The notes beneath the pieces were generated by a model. The model made no database searches. It was not told where the DNA came from and was given only the letters and a program-made list of their open reading frames with translations. The translations under genes and the position numbers were made by a program. Positions 17,251-24,950 of a stretch of DNA of 64,000 bases are shown here, one piece after another (position 1 is the first letter of the stretch; every line of letters begins with the position of its first letter). The stretch comes from CBDCFL01 sp965216135 (GTDB lineage: Bacteria > Pseudomonadota > Alphaproteobacteria > Rhodobacterales > Rhodobacteraceae), in NCBI GenBank assembly GCA_965216135.1, contig CBDCFL010000024.1, positions 310,001 to 374,000 on the forward strand. Reading direction: 5' to 3'.

Positions 17251-17631
17251 TCACGTTCCATCTCCGCGCGCCGTATCCTGACCGCGCCGTTTCTCAACCC
17301 CTTGCGCCAAGGCCACCCAGACCAGCGCCAGCACCGGCCCCCAGATCAGCGCCGATAGAGCCGACAGGCGCAGAAAGAAGCCGATCACCGGGGCTGCGGC
17401 CTCGCTGAGTGCTGCACCAACATCAACGCCACCTGCCCCGTAGATCACCGCGAAAATAACCGCGCCCGCCACCAACGCCGCAATCGCCGTGATCGCCACC
17501 GCGATTGTCAGCGCCTGATGCGACAGGTTTCCGGCAGGCAGGATCAGCCGCGGCAGCGACGCCACCAGAACTACCAGCAGGATCACCGGCAGGCCGGTGT
17601 TGAGGAAACCTATGGGTTGGGTGGCGATCAT
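17251..17631 (-). CDS. Small integral membrane protein, about three helices
   Basis: A 126-aa protein from ATG 17631. Three hydrophobic segments are visible: LPVILLVVLVASLPRLIL, ALTIAVAITAIAALVAGAVIF and SALSALIWGPVLALVWVALA. The tail is charged. The family is not recognised. The start overlaps the stop of the preceding secreted protein by 4 bp (ATGA), so translation is coupled. Downstream, 118 bp separates it from DUF6638, the longest gap in this part of the operon. Confidence 0.65.
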   Translation of the reverse strand: MIATQPIGFLNTGLPVILLVVLVASLPRLILPAGNLSHQALTIAVAITAIAALVAGAVIFAVIYGAGGVDVGAALSEAAAPVIGFFLRLSALSALIWGPVLALVWVALAQGVEKRRGQDTARGDGT

Positions 17632-18008
17632 TGCCTAATAAAGCCTATTGATGCGGTGATCGAGATATTGCCGTTTGAGTCTATCCCTTCCAATTGACCG
17701 CTGGCGTGGTTGAAAGTGAGTGTGGCAAATATTGGCGTGACGCCGGGATAGGTAACAACCGCCGCGACATTGTCACAGGCCACAATTGCCCGGAAATCGC
17801 CGCTGTTGCCTACGTCGTTACTAATTGAGCCAGCGAACATACCGGTCCAGACAAGTTGAACCTTCGCATGAGCAGAAATCAACACGGCGCCCAATGCGCT
17901 TTCTTCCGAGCATTCTACGAGAATGCGCCAGGATGCGTTGTTTGCATGGGAATGCGGAGCAGCCACGATAAATAACAACGCCGCCCCGTATCTGGAACTT
18001 GCACTCAC
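17628..18008 (-). CDS. Small predicted exported protein
   Basis: A 126-aa protein starting at GTG 18008, which overlaps the AAA ATPase stop (GTGA). The N-terminus (GAALLFIVAAPHSHANNASW) looks like a signal peptide cleaved near HSHA-NN. The mature part is rich in Val/Ala/Ser with two cysteines (VECSEE and IVACDN) that could form a disulfide, suggesting a periplasmic beta-rich domain. No family recognised. Its coupling to a cytoplasmic ATPase on one side and a membrane protein on the other suggests an envelope-spanning assembly. GC content looks lower than in its neighbours. Confidence 0.55.
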   Translation of the reverse strand: MSASSRYGAALLFIVAAPHSHANNASWRILVECSEESALGAVLISAHAKVQLVWTGMFAGSISNDVGNSGDFRAIVACDNVAAVVTYPGVTPIFATLTFNHASGQLEGIDSNGNISITASIGFIRQ

Positions 18009-19945
18009 TTTGTGGTCCCCTCCCCATACCTTTTCCGCGCCTCGTCCATCCGCCCCATCTCGCGCACCGCGTTTTCAATCGCCGCCTCGTCGGATTTGTC
18101 GGCATAGCGGAACTCGCTGTCGGCGTAGCGGTTGATCTCCTGGATCACCATGTCCACGGTGATCGGGCTGCCGAGGTCGCGTATCATCGCGAGCTTTTCG
18201 TCGTATCCCTTGAACAGGAACAGATCGGGCTTTTCCATCCATTCGTCCGGCAGCTCGAAATCCATCGCCCGCACCTTGACCGCATCGGTGATGTTCTTGA
18301 TGGCGCGCCCGGTGAAGCGGGCGTCGGCCCCTTGGATCGCCTTCAGGTAAGCCCCCATCTTGGCGATGGTGTCGAGTTTCCCAATGTCGCCCGCGACCTG
18401 GTCGAAGACGTCTTCGAGGCCATCTTCAAGGGGACGATTGTGGCGCTCGAAGCTCGCCGCAACCGCGCGTCGCAACTCCTGCGCGGCATACAGATCATGC
18501 TTGCCCAGCGGGATAGAATGGTTGTCGCCTATCAGCAGATGCAGGATGTCGATGTAATCCTCGCGGCTTTGCGGGCCATCAACCAGAAACCGCGCGCCGG
18601 CGCGCTGACGCAAAGCGTCATCAACATTTTCCGGGTAGTTCGAGAACATCCCGAACGTGCAATTGCCGCGCACCACCGTGTTGGCGCCCGAAAACGCCTC
18701 CATCAGCACCGCCGTCACCTCTTGCTGGCCTGCGGACGACTGCCGGTCGCCGCGTTTGCCGGCGATCTGGTCGATGTCATCGACGGTGCCAAAACCGATG
18801 ATCTTGGGGTCCAGCACATTGTCGATAAAGGCGCGGGCGTTTTGGCCGGATTTGCCCTGATAGCTGTCGATCTGGTCGATACTGAAATTCTGATAGCGGA
18901 ATGGGTAATCGGTATTTTGGCAATACTCACTGATCAGCCCGGCCATCATCTGAATGAGCGTGGTTTTCCCGGTGCCCGGCTGGCCATCGCCCATGAAGGT
19001 GAAAATGAACCCGCCCGCCTCGGCAAACGGATTCAGGCGGCACTCAAAATCATAAGCCATCAGCATCTTGGCCAGCTTCATCGCCTGATATTTGGCGATA
19101 TGGTTGCCGACGACCTCATGCGGTTTCTTGAACTGCATGGCGAGCGTCGAGCCCGTGCCACGGCGCGCCGGGGTGAACCCCGCAATTGTCAGATCATCGG
19201 CGGCGATGTGATAGCGCGCGCTTGCGTAGGCATCCAGGCGCGGCGCATTCTGGGCGCGCAGAGCAACTTTCTCCATCAGCTGTTCGGTGAATGCCAGGAT
19301 GGTGGCGACCATGCGCGGCTCGTCGCTGGCATGGGTCGCCAGTTTCTGGTCAAGCTCCCACAGGATACCGTGCAGAGCCAATGGCGCATTATCGGTAAGC
19401 ATCTCTTCGAGCGCGCCGATCTCGACGCTGGCCTCACTGGCGCTCGCAGCCAGCAAAAACGCGGTGGCATTGGCAAAGCTGTAAGTCGCTGCCAGCGCCT
19501 CGGCTGCCAGCAATTCCGAGAATTCCGTCGATTGCGCCCGCGGCAATTGCCCGTCAAGATTGGCTTTCTTCAACCCGGTCAGCCCGGTCGCCTCGGAAAA
19601 CGCCTCGCCTACCGCAAGCGCGATCGCCAGCCCGCGCCGAAGCGCATGCAGGGTGCTGGCCTGCACCGGTGAGACCAGCACATCACCGTCATCCGCAGCC
19701 TCGATCCGGTTGATCAGATGCACGCCTTCGGGACGGGAGGTGGAGCGCGTGACCAGCCCCGGCGTGGTCGAGCGAAACCGCCGCGTCCGCGCGATCCCCG
19801 GCGAGCGCTCTTCCCTCTTGTCAGGTGACATCGCTTTGGCGATCCTGGGCGTGTGATCGAACCCGTTGAGCATCCCGAGCGCGGCATCGTAATGCTTGAC
19901 GATCTCGGCCTCTGGCAGCTCCATCTGATCGGCGGGGATGTTCAT
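18005..19945 (-). CDS. AAA-family ATPase, 646 aa
   Basis: A cytoplasmic AAA ATPase with a long N-terminal region (1-300) of unknown fold and one AAA module. Walker A is GQPGTGKTT at 321-329. Walker B is IIGFGTVDDID at 382-392. A sensor-like segment GNCTFGMFSNYPENVDDA (427-444) is followed by RQRAGARF, whose arginines are candidate arginine fingers. No transmembrane helix or protease domain is visible. The N-terminal part is helical and Ala/Glu-rich, as in substrate- or partner-binding domains. It is the centre of the operon: a 379-aa protein gene lies 103 bp upstream and an exported protein gene overlaps its stop. It likely remodels an assembly formed by the other products; the substrate is unknown. 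Confidence 0.75.
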   Translation of the reverse strand: MNIPADQMELPEAEIVKHYDAALGMLNGFDHTPRIAKAMSPDKREERSPGIARTRRFRSTTPGLVTRSTSRPEGVHLINRIEAADDGDVLVSPVQASTLHALRRGLAIALAVGEAFSEATGLTGLKKANLDGQLPRAQSTEFSELLAAEALAATYSFANATAFLLAASASEASVEIGALEEMLTDNAPLALHGILWELDQKLATHASDEPRMVATILAFTEQLMEKVALRAQNAPRLDAYASARYHIAADDLTIAGFTPARRGTGSTLAMQFKKPHEVVGNHIAKYQAMKLAKMLMAYDFECRLNPFAEAGGFIFTFMGDGQPGTGKTTLIQMMAGLISEYCQNTDYPFRYQNFSIDQIDSYQGKSGQNARAFIDNVLDPKIIGFGTVDDIDQIAGKRGDRQSSAGQQEVTAVLMEAFSGANTVVRGNCTFGMFSNYPENVDDALRQRAGARFLVDGPQSREDYIDILHLLIGDNHSIPLGKHDLYAAQELRRAVAASFERHNRPLEDGLEDVFDQVAGDIGKLDTIAKMGAYLKAIQGADARFTGRAIKNITDAVKVRAMDFELPDEWMEKPDLFLFKGYDEKLAMIRDLGSPITVDMVIQEINRYADSEFRYADKSDEAAIENAVREMGRMDEARKRYGEGTTK

Positions 19946-20048
19946 TTCGACGGCCCTTTTTGCATATTCATCTTTCTGGCAAATATCCCCGCCGGAGGCA
20001 CAATATTCAAAATTGTGCAGATCTGAGTATTTGAACCAGGAAAAAACA

Positions 20049-21188
20049 TCAGCGGTAACTCACCACGCGCCCACCCGCGCCGACGACGAATTTGCGGACA
20101 TCGGCAAAGCCAGGCGGGTTTTTCTCGGCCAGCACCTGAAACGGGCGCTCGGGCATGATCACTGCGCGGGTGGTGCGGGTGGCCCCGGTGTCAACACCGC
20201 GACCGGAAAACGGATCGAGCGCGAAAATCTCGCGCTCAACTTTGCCGAACCAGCCTTTCTTTTCGGTCTCGACGCGCTCGCTCTCCAGCGCTTCGACGGT
20301 CCAGGCCAGCGCCCAATCTTCGCCTGCCGGTGCGCCGGCGCTTTCCAACACGTCGCGGACCGGGCCGGATTGGCGGGTGAAGGCCGAGGAATACATCGGC
20401 CCAATATGAATGCGGCGCAGGCGTTTGGGGTGCAGATCGTCGAAATCGCGATCAAAACCTTGTGCGATGGTCAACAGCTTCAGCCCGGCAACCGATTGCG
20501 CCATCAGATGCGCCTGGGCTTCGGGCCAGCGTTTCTGATCCTTGGGCAGGGCGCGCTTGCCGGTGTCGTCCAGCTCCATCAGATAGACCGTCGGCAGGTT
20601 CACCTGGCTGTCATAAGTTGCCCAGTGGATCAGATAAGTGCGGCGCTCGCCTTCGGTCTTTATCCAGATGAAGTCCGGGTCGTTCTGCGCCCAGAACAGC
20701 CGGGCGGTGAACAATTCCTCGTAATACAGCCGTCGTGACAAAGTGAATTGCAGCCGCGTCGGGATGGTCAGATCGCCAACGATGGTGCGCACCATTTCGC
20801 TCTTCAACTCGGCCTCGGATTGCATGCTTGCCAGATGGTGGGCGGCCTGCTGGGCGTCATTGGCCATCGTCAGAATTTCGCGTGCGACCGGAAAGCCGCT
20901 TTCGTGGGCGTCAAAGGCCATGGCTGGATGGCTGACGCCGGTATCACGCCCGGTAATCAGAAATTTCATCGACAGCGCCTGAAACGTGGCGTCCAGCGCC
21001 GCAATATATCGGCCGAGAACCGCGACATCGGTTTTGGACAGGGTGCGCTCTTTTTCCATGGTGGCCGCGACGCGGGCAAGATGGCCGGTGATGCGGTCGA
21101 ACTTGGCGAAATAGCGCCGCGCCGCGAAAGTGTCGGTCAGCCCGACATGGTCGCGGGACAGGTCTTGTGCAGTGACGCGCTCGGTCAT
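20049..21188 (-). CDS. Conserved hypothetical protein, 379 aa
   Basis: The family is not recognised. ATG 21188 lies 3 bp after the toxin-gene stop, and an AAGGA within the toxin 3' end may serve as its RBS. The first half is helical (DRITGHLARVAATMEKERTL), the second half is mixed alpha/beta, and there is no signal peptide or transmembrane helix. No catalytic motif stands out. The gene is followed by a 103-bp gap and then the AAA ATPase. Position and orientation make it a likely functional partner of that ATPase and of the coiled-coil protein upstream. Confidence 0.6.
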   Translation of the reverse strand: MTERVTAQDLSRDHVGLTDTFAARRYFAKFDRITGHLARVAATMEKERTLSKTDVAVLGRYIAALDATFQALSMKFLITGRDTGVSHPAMAFDAHESGFPVAREILTMANDAQQAAHHLASMQSEAELKSEMVRTIVGDLTIPTRLQFTLSRRLYYEELFTARLFWAQNDPDFIWIKTEGERRTYLIHWATYDSQVNLPTVYLMELDDTGKRALPKDQKRWPEAQAHLMAQSVAGLKLLTIAQGFDRDFDDLHPKRLRRIHIGPMYSSAFTRQSGPVRDVLESAGAPAGEDWALAWTVEALESERVETEKKGWFGKVEREIFALDPFSGRGVDTGATRTTRAVIMPERPFQVLAEKNPPGFADVRKFVVGAGGRVVSYR

Positions 21189-21191
21189 GGG

Positions 21192-21614
21192 TCAATGATC
21201 CTTGCGACGAACCGCAATGGATTTGCGCTGCCGCAATGCCTCAGCAAAGGCGCGCTGAATCTGTGAACGGAATTTTGATGAAAACGCGCCTAACCTTCGC
21301 TTTGGCTCCAGGTAATAACTTTGTTCCAGAATATCGAGATTGTGCTCGTCAAGGATGATCCAAAGCTCTTTGTCGCCGTCCTGGCCGGCGCGACGTTTTT
21401 CGGTATCTGGAATTTCAACGCTAAACCGCGCCGGCTCGGGCGCCTGCGAAGTAACGGCCAGAAAAACAATTTCGTGTTTGCCGTCCCGAACTTCAACTAT
21501 GATGGCCACGGCAGATGGTCTGACTTTACGGCCTTCCGTCTCTCCCTTGCTCGCCTGCCGCGCCCAAAGATAAGGGTAAGACCAGATGTCGCCTTCTGTC
21601 GGCCAATCACTCAT
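21192..21614 (-). CDS. PemK/MazF-like toxin of a type II toxin-antitoxin pair
   Basis: A 140-aa protein from ATG 21614 (MSDWPTEGDIWSYPYLWARQ). The early GDIW, followed by TEGRKVRPSAVAIIV, is the signature of PemK-like growth inhibitors, which are usually mRNA endoribonucleases. The start overlaps the antitoxin stop by 8 bp, the classic antitoxin-first layout. Toxicity and RNase activity are inferred from family and context. The pair is placed inside the ATPase operon, immediately before the 379-aa gene. Confidence 0.7.
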   Translation of the reverse strand: MSDWPTEGDIWSYPYLWARQASKGETEGRKVRPSAVAIIVEVRDGKHEIVFLAVTSQAPEPARFSVEIPDTEKRRAGQDGDKELWIILDEHNLDILEQSYYLEPKRRLGAFSSKFRSQIQRAFAEALRQRKSIAVRRKDH

Positions 21615-21849
21615 CGTCTGCGCGGTCTTCAAGCGCGGCGATAAGAGCTTCGGCTTCTGTGTCGGTCATATCTTCGTTGCGAATGGCCCGGCGAGGATCA
21701 CCGCGCGAAACCAGCCGTTCAAACCGCTCGTGGCTCATGATGACAAATCGAGGCTTGCCGTGCCGCGTGATCTCGATGGTCTCTTGCGCCGCTGCCGACA
21801 GCACGTCGCCAGTGTTATTGGCCAGGTCTGTTGCGGTGTATTCGCGCAT
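21607..21849 (-). CDS. Phd/YefM-type antitoxin
   Basis: An 80-aa protein beginning MREYTATDLANNTGDVLSAA, the standard Phd/YefM N-terminal DNA-binding fold. EITRHGKPRFVIMSHERFER follows. The acidic C-terminal tail (EDMTDTEAEALIAALEDRAD) would wrap the toxin. It should neutralise the toxin encoded next and repress its own promoter. Just upstream (about 21860-21895) is AT-rich DNA with inverted elements around TTAGGTATATTAGCTAA, a plausible promoter/operator. Confidence 0.8.
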   Translation of the reverse strand: MREYTATDLANNTGDVLSAAAQETIEITRHGKPRFVIMSHERFERLVSRGDPRRAIRNEDMTDTEAEALIAALEDRADDE

Positions 21850-21857
21850 CGGGGTCT

Positions 21858-21900
21858 CCTTTTCCCTAATTTAGGTATATTAGCTAAATTAGGGATAATC
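21858..21900 (-). promoter_or_regulatory. AT-rich palindromic region upstream of the antitoxin gene
   Basis: The stretch TTTCCCTAATTTAGG-TATATTAGCTAAATTAGGG contains the inverted pair CCTAATTTAG / CTAAATTAGG around a TATATTAG core. In a GC-rich neighbourhood this is a good candidate operator/promoter for autoregulation by the Phd/YefM antitoxin. Binding is inferred from family behaviour. Confidence 0.55.
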
Positions 21901-21919
21901 AATGCACCGGCGGATGGGT

Positions 21920-22996
21920 CTATGCCCCATACAAATTCTTATCATGCTGCTCGACGATCTTGGCGAACCGCCGGGCAAACCGTTCATCGGCCTTGGCCTT
22001 TTCTTCCAGCACCTTGCGCGCGAACACCATGTGGTCGCCGTGGGCTTCCAGCATGTCGGCCATCTTGGTGTTGGTGGCCGCACCAATACCGGCCATCGCC
22101 ACCTGCGCCTCTTTGTCGGTTTCCACCCCGATCTCGTTGATCCGGTGCGCCACGTCCTGCTGCTGCGCGGTTTTCAGCGATTTGGACAGCGCGTCATACA
22201 GCACAACCCGCTGCTTGGTATCGGTCTGCAGCTTGTTGATCAGCACCATCTGCGTGGCGGCCTGGTTCTGAAGCGAATCGACCCAGGTCTTGCCCTTTTC
22301 GATGTAGCGTTCCAGTGTCTGGGACTTGGCCAGCGCCACCTGCTCGGCCTGGACCTTTTCGTTATACTCGGTGTTCATGGCCGCCAATTCGGTTTCCAGC
22401 CGGGTGCGGGCGGCGGCGTCTTGTTCGACGCTGATTTTGTTCTCCAGCTCAATGATGCGCGGGTCCATCGCCAGAATTTCGGCGCGTAACCCTTCCAGCG
22501 CGGCAACAGTGGCTTCACGCTCGTCCAGCGTGCCGGTCAGGTTGGTTTCGACCTTGTCCTTTTCACCGGTCAGCATGTCCAGCTGGCTTTGCAGCAGGGT
22601 GACGATCACGTCCGACTTGCTGATCAGATCCTGCAGCTTGTCGTCAATCGAGGCGGTGCGCATCCGTTCCTGGCGCAGAGAATCCGACCGCCCCTTGCTG
22701 AAAATGCCGATAAAGCTTTCCCAGCCGGTCTTGTTGCGCATTTGGTCGAAATCTTTGGAAAACCCGGCGGTGACATCGTCAAGCCCCATGATCAGCTCGG
22801 CGATATTGGCGTTCATCAGATCGGTATGGGCGTGCACGTCGTCCAGCGTCGCGTTTTCAATGTCGATGGAAATATCTGTGCCTTCGGCCATCTTGGACCG
22901 CGCGGTCTCGATCCGGCTGGAAAGCTCGGAAATTTTCGCCTGCGTGGCGCTGACCTGCTGCTGGCTATCGCGGATTTGGGCATCGAAATCGGCCAT
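21920..22996 (-). CDS. Coiled-coil protein, weakly TelA/KlaA-like
   Basis: A 358-aa, highly charged and almost entirely helical protein from ATG 22996 (MADFDAQIRDSQQQVSATQA). Long heptad-like stretches cover about 1-60 and 130-300. There is no signal peptide or transmembrane helix. The layout, with a mid-region ERYIEKGKTWVDSLQNQAAT and then helices ending in AMAGIG, reminds me of TelA/KlaA-type proteins linked to tellurite resistance, but this is weak pattern memory. It is the first gene of the minus-strand block, with its promoter region in the 150 bp before the divergent VOC gene. Confidence 0.6.
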   Translation of the reverse strand: MADFDAQIRDSQQQVSATQAKISELSSRIETARSKMAEGTDISIDIENATLDDVHAHTDLMNANIAELIMGLDDVTAGFSKDFDQMRNKTGWESFIGIFSKGRSDSLRQERMRTASIDDKLQDLISKSDVIVTLLQSQLDMLTGEKDKVETNLTGTLDEREATVAALEGLRAEILAMDPRIIELENKISVEQDAAARTRLETELAAMNTEYNEKVQAEQVALAKSQTLERYIEKGKTWVDSLQNQAATQMVLINKLQTDTKQRVVLYDALSKSLKTAQQQDVAHRINEIGVETDKEAQVAMAGIGAATNTKMADMLEAHGDHMVFARKVLEEKAKADERFARRFAKIVEQHDKNLYGA

Positions 22997-23142
22997 GGTT
23001 GCTCCCCAGTGTTTTGAGTGATTGCGTTACATATGGGCAATGTAACACCTGTTTACATCGCCCGTTTGCGAAATTTCATGATCGAGTGTCGCAAAAGCTG
23101 GGTATAAAAGGAAGATCAAAGCCGTTGAGAATGGGTGAGTTC

Positions 23143-23514
23143 ATGGAATTGGGGTGTTTTTCAGTATCGCTGGCAGTGAAAGATCTGGCCAAGAGCCGGG
23201 AATTTTATGAAAAGCTGGGGTTTTCGTCCTTCGCGGGCGAGGCCGAGCACGGCTATCTGATCATGCAGAACGGGTCCACGAATATTGGCCTGTTTCAGGG
23301 AATGTTTGAGGACAATATAATGACCTTCAATCCCGGGTGGGACCAGAATGCGGCCGAGGTGAACCCCTTTAAGGACGTGCGCGACATCCAGAAATCGCTG
23401 AAGGCAGCGGGTGTGGCCTTTGAGACTGAGGCCGATGAAGCCAGCGAGGGCCCGGCAAATCTGATCCTCAATGACCCCGACGGCAACACGATTATGCTGG
23501 ATCAGCATCGTTAA
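23143..23514 (+). CDS. VOC (glyoxalase/bleomycin-resistance fold) family protein
   Basis: A 123-aa single-domain protein. ATG 23143 (MELGCFSVSLAVKDLAKSRE) matches the usual family start; ATG 23131 is an alternative. The betaalphabetabetabeta units are recognisable from SLAVKDLAKSREFYEKLGF at the start and LNDPDGNTIMLDQ at the end. Metal ligands of true glyoxalases are not obviously complete, so the reaction is unknown. It stands alone, divergent from the coiled-coil gene at 22996 and followed by a repeat-containing gap. Confidence 0.8.
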   Translation: MELGCFSVSLAVKDLAKSREFYEKLGFSSFAGEAEHGYLIMQNGSTNIGLFQGMFEDNIMTFNPGWDQNAAEVNPFKDVRDIQKSLKAAGVAFETEADEASEGPANLILNDPDGNTIMLDQHR

Positions 23515-23862
23515 TACCGCGCTCCTGAAAACCGTACGACCCGGAACTGCGCCCAGTTAACTTAGACCGGGCCCGGAACAAGGCGCGTAGCGCCGCCGGG
23601 CCAGCGGCGGACCGCCCCGTCATGCCGGAGGCATGCCGCTATTGGTCGGCGCACCCTTGGTGCGACGGTCTGCCGCTTTGGTGAGGTTGCGCGCAGTTCA
23701 GAACTTTTGCGGATTTGGCTGGGATAAAGCGCCTCATTTATGAGGTTGGCAGCGGCAGCCTGCGGTCCGCCGCCGTCCCGGCTCTTCCCGAACCCTGACC
23801 GGGCGAATGCTTGCGCACCGGCACCGCGCATCGCATCCTTGGCCAGCAGTAAAGGGGACCGA
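23515..23862. repeat. Intergenic copy of the dispersed repeat family
   Basis: From about 23565 to 23700 the sequence resembles the repeats at 9925-10480 and 61248-61405. Its segment GACCGCCCCGTCATGCCGGAGGCATGCC (two halves, 23610-23637) is also found, inverted, near 10035-10062. The rest, 23700-23862, should contain the promoter of the SDR operon. No gene is seen; an upstream extension of the SDR frame lacks family similarity. Confidence 0.65.
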
Positions 23863-24603
23863 ATGCGTTTATCGGCCAAATCAGCCATCGTCACCGGCGG
23901 CGGGTCCGGGTTTGGCGCGGGCATCGCGCGGGCCTTTGCCGGCGAAGGCGCGCGGGTCATGGTGGCCGACATCAACATGGATGCGGCCATGGGCGTGGCC
24001 GAGGAAGTCCACGGGGTTGCCATCGAGGTTGACGTTGCCAGCGCCGGATCGGTCGCCACCATGGCGCATGCGGCGCTGGAGCAGTTCGGCGCGCTGGATA
24101 TTCTGGTCAACAACGCCGGTATCACTCATCAGCCACAGCCAATGGAAGAGGTGGAAGAAGACGAGTTTGACCGTGTCCTGGCGGTCAACGCCAAGAGCGT
24201 TTATCTGACCGCCCGCGCGTTGGTGCCGTCGATGAAGGCGGCGGGCAAGGGCGCGATCCTGAATATCGCCTCGACCGCCGGTCTGTCGCCGCGGCCAAAC
24301 CTCAGCTGGTATAATGCCTCCAAGGGCTGGATGATCACCGCGACCAAGACCATGGCCGTTGAACTGGCGCCCTTTGGGGTGCGGGTGAACGCGCTGGCCC
24401 CGGTGGCGGGCGAAACGCCGTTGCTGGCGAGCTTTATGGGCGAGGACACGCCCGAGATGCGGGCGAAGTTTCTGGCAACCATCCCGCTGGGCCGGTTCTC
24501 GACGCCCGAAGACATGGGCAATGCCGCGCTTTACCTGTGCTCGGACGAGGCCAGCATGATCACCGGCGTGGTGATGGAAGTGGACGGGGGGCGGTGCATA
24601 TGA
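23863..24603 (+). CDS. SDR-family NAD(P)-dependent oxidoreductase
   Basis: A classical SDR of 246 aa from ATG 23863, with AAAGGGGA just upstream. Visible motifs: cofactor loop TGGGSGFG (about 11-18), NNAG (about 85-88), the serine of IASTAG near 136, and WYNASKGW, which supplies catalytic Tyr and Lys. The C-terminal VDGG is present. These features fit FabG/glucose dehydrogenase-like oxidoreductases; the substrate cannot be told from sequence. It is the first gene of a three-gene operon: its stop overlaps the cupin start by 4 bp. Confidence 0.88.
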   Translation: MRLSAKSAIVTGGGSGFGAGIARAFAGEGARVMVADINMDAAMGVAEEVHGVAIEVDVASAGSVATMAHAALEQFGALDILVNNAGITHQPQPMEEVEEDEFDRVLAVNAKSVYLTARALVPSMKAAGKGAILNIASTAGLSPRPNLSWYNASKGWMITATKTMAVELAPFGVRVNALAPVAGETPLLASFMGEDTPEMRAKFLATIPLGRFSTPEDMGNAALYLCSDEASMITGVVMEVDGGRCI

Positions 24604-24950
24604 GCGCGGTCAACCTGGCCGACAAGCTGGCGCAGTTTGACGAGCACTGGTCGCCACGCATCGTCGCCGACTTTAATGGTCATGACATCATGGTGGTCAA
24701 GGTTGAAGGTGAATTCGTCTGGCATTCGCACCCCGACACGGATGATTTCTTCATGGTGCTTTCGGGTGAATTGATCATCGATTTGCCCGACAATGCCGTC
24801 ACCCTGAAAGCGGGCGAGATTTTCGTTGTGCCCAGGGGCATTGAACATCGCCCGCGCGCCGAGGTTGAAACCCATCTGATGCTGATCGAACCGGCGGGCA
24901 CGCCCAATACCGGTGATCCAAGAACCGCCGCAACCAAGGTGGCGATATGA
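24600..24950 (+). CDS. Cupin-domain protein
   Basis: A 116-aa single cupin barrel. Metal-binding motif 1 reads WHSHPDTDDFFMVLSGEL (about 41-58), containing the two His and the Glu-equivalent region. Motif 2 is PRGIEHRP (about 79-86), with its His. It could be a small dioxygenase or isomerase, or a ligand-binding accessory. It overlaps the SDR stop (ATGA) and the peptidase start (ATGA), so all three are translationally coupled and probably act on one substrate pathway. Confidence 0.85.
   Translation: MSAVNLADKLAQFDEHWSPRIVADFNGHDIMVVKVEGEFVWHSHPDTDDFFMVLSGELIIDLPDNAVTLKAGEIFVVPRGIEHRPRAEVETHLMLIEPAGTPNTGDPRTAATKVAI

Noticed and set aside
17999..19672. 557-aa plus-strand frame
   Set aside because: It lies antisense to the AAA ATPase and is a shadow of its codon bias; no domain and no RBS.
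23740..23862. 41-residue N-terminal extension of the SDR
   Set aside because: Family members start at the residue encoded by ATG 23863, which also has a clear RBS.
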